Below the pieces are notes generated by a model. It made no database searches and was not told the origin of the DNA. It worked only from the letters and a program-made list of their open reading frames with translations. The translations under genes were made by a program, and so were the position numbers. Source: Entamoeba invadens IP1 (Eukaryota; Evosea; Mastigamoebida; Endamoebidae). Taken from it: a stretch of 64,000 bases of DNA. Location of the stretch: contig NW_004191777.1 of NCBI RefSeq assembly GCF_000330505.1, positions 820,822 to 884,821 on the forward strand, written 5' to 3'. Positions 63,612-64,000 of the stretch are shown here, one piece after another (within the stretch, counting starts at the first letter, position 1; each line of letters begins with the position of its first letter).

Positions 63612-64000
63612 TTACAAACTTGCCTCAGCGACTCGTATTGGACTCTCCACCGACTCCTCGTTATCCGCTGGTTGACTTTTTTGGTCTTCGATTTTTTCGT
63701 CGATATTTGGGTTTAACTCAATTTCTTCGTCAATAATTTTGTTGTATTCATTGTCGTAAGGTTTAACATACACTGAATTAATTGAAGTTGGTGTTACAAA
63801 GATAAGAAGTGCACACACCATTCCTGAGAGCATCAAAATGAAGAAAGGAAGATATTGGTTCAAAGGGAAGTTCAGTCCATTGACAAAACACCATGAGAGG
63901 AGTGGTGACATAGTCGATGGCCCAACTATTTTAGCAAGCGCAATAAAGCTCTGTGCGACACCATTAGCAGCTCCCATATATTCTGGAGCTGCACTATTTG
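63612..64000 (-). CDS. MFS transporter, C-terminal part (runs off the window)
   Basis: Open in frame from the window edge (64000) to the stop at 63612; about 128 residues visible. SAAPEYMGAANGVAQSFIALAKIVGPSTMSPLLSWCF is the typical loop and TM11 of the major facilitator superfamily, ZIFL/Pht-like group (SAPPEYLGxxNGxxQS..RxxGP). One more TM (YLPFFILMLSGMVCALLIFVT) and a Glu/Asp-rich cytosolic tail follow. Substrate cannot be told. The methionine at 63977 is internal, not the start. Confidence 0.8.
   Translation of the reverse strand, partial: NSAAPEYMGAANGVAQSFIALAKIVGPSTMSPLLSWCFVNGLNFPLNQYLPFFILMLSGMVCALLIFVTPTSINSVYVKPYDNEYNKIIDEEIELNPNIDEKIEDQKSQPADNEESVESPIRVAEASL

Noticed and set aside
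1..64000. CRISPR arrays, prophage, operons or bacterial transfer islands
   Set aside because: No spaced repeats, no bacterial-type gene clusters; the gene structure is eukaryotic throughout.

Overview
The window is nuclear DNA of a gene-dense, very AT-rich amoeba, almost certainly Entamoeba. E. invadens is my best guess, from gene style and repeat content, but the species is inference. The evidence is: almost every intron I could place starts with GTTTGT and ends in TAG, CAG or AAG, and most are 40-140 bases; 5' leaders and intergenic gaps are very short; and the gene content is typical of the genus (BspA-like LRR proteins, GH25 lysozyme, RasGEFs, TLDc protein, OCRL-like phosphatase). Coding DNA stands out as GC-richer islands between nearly pure A/T spacers. 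I see no tRNA, rRNA, CRISPR or bacterial feature. There is one 100-N assembly gap.

Layout. 0.6-5.2 kb: a forkhead-like protein, USB1, the Brix protein SSF1/PPAN, and a two-exon alpha/beta-hydrolase-fold protein. 5.2-11.6 kb: a gene desert holding a small TA-flanked MITE. 11.6-21.7 kb: a membrane M28-like peptidase, a frame-broken BAR-like/proline-rich cytoskeletal gene, and a RasGEF interrupted by the gap. 22.7-26.5 kb: a secreted lysozyme and two BspA-like LRR genes. 26.6-27 kb: two adjacent MITE-like repeats. 27.9-48.9 kb: a dense block of housekeeping genes (ABCE1, TLDc, methyltransferase, TBC1D23-like, VMA21, SRRM1-like PWI/RS protein, Ada3-like, RPAP1, HOP2, F-box/WD40, VPS25, PP5, OCRL-like 5-phosphatase). 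49-53.6 kb: AT-rich spacers around two small genes. 53.6-64 kb: a large type I surface protein, a NAP-like protein, a second RasGEF, ribosomal eL22, a DENN-like protein, a transposon remnant, a SNARE, and the 3' end of an MFS transporter.

There is no operon logic, but several products share membrane-traffic and small-GTPase themes (two RasGEFs, TBC, DENN-like, VPS25, SNARE, OCRL-like, VMA21, BAR-like). Many genes in this window only become complete when a GTTTGT intron is removed. I joined exons by donor, acceptor, phase and family match, and the exon coordinates are in the entries.

No new defence or mobile system emerged. The observations most worth checking are the BAR-like gene with repeated one-base frame slips near A runs, the SNARE whose stop codon lies inside a transposon terminal repeat, the overlapping ends at the N gap, and the desert.
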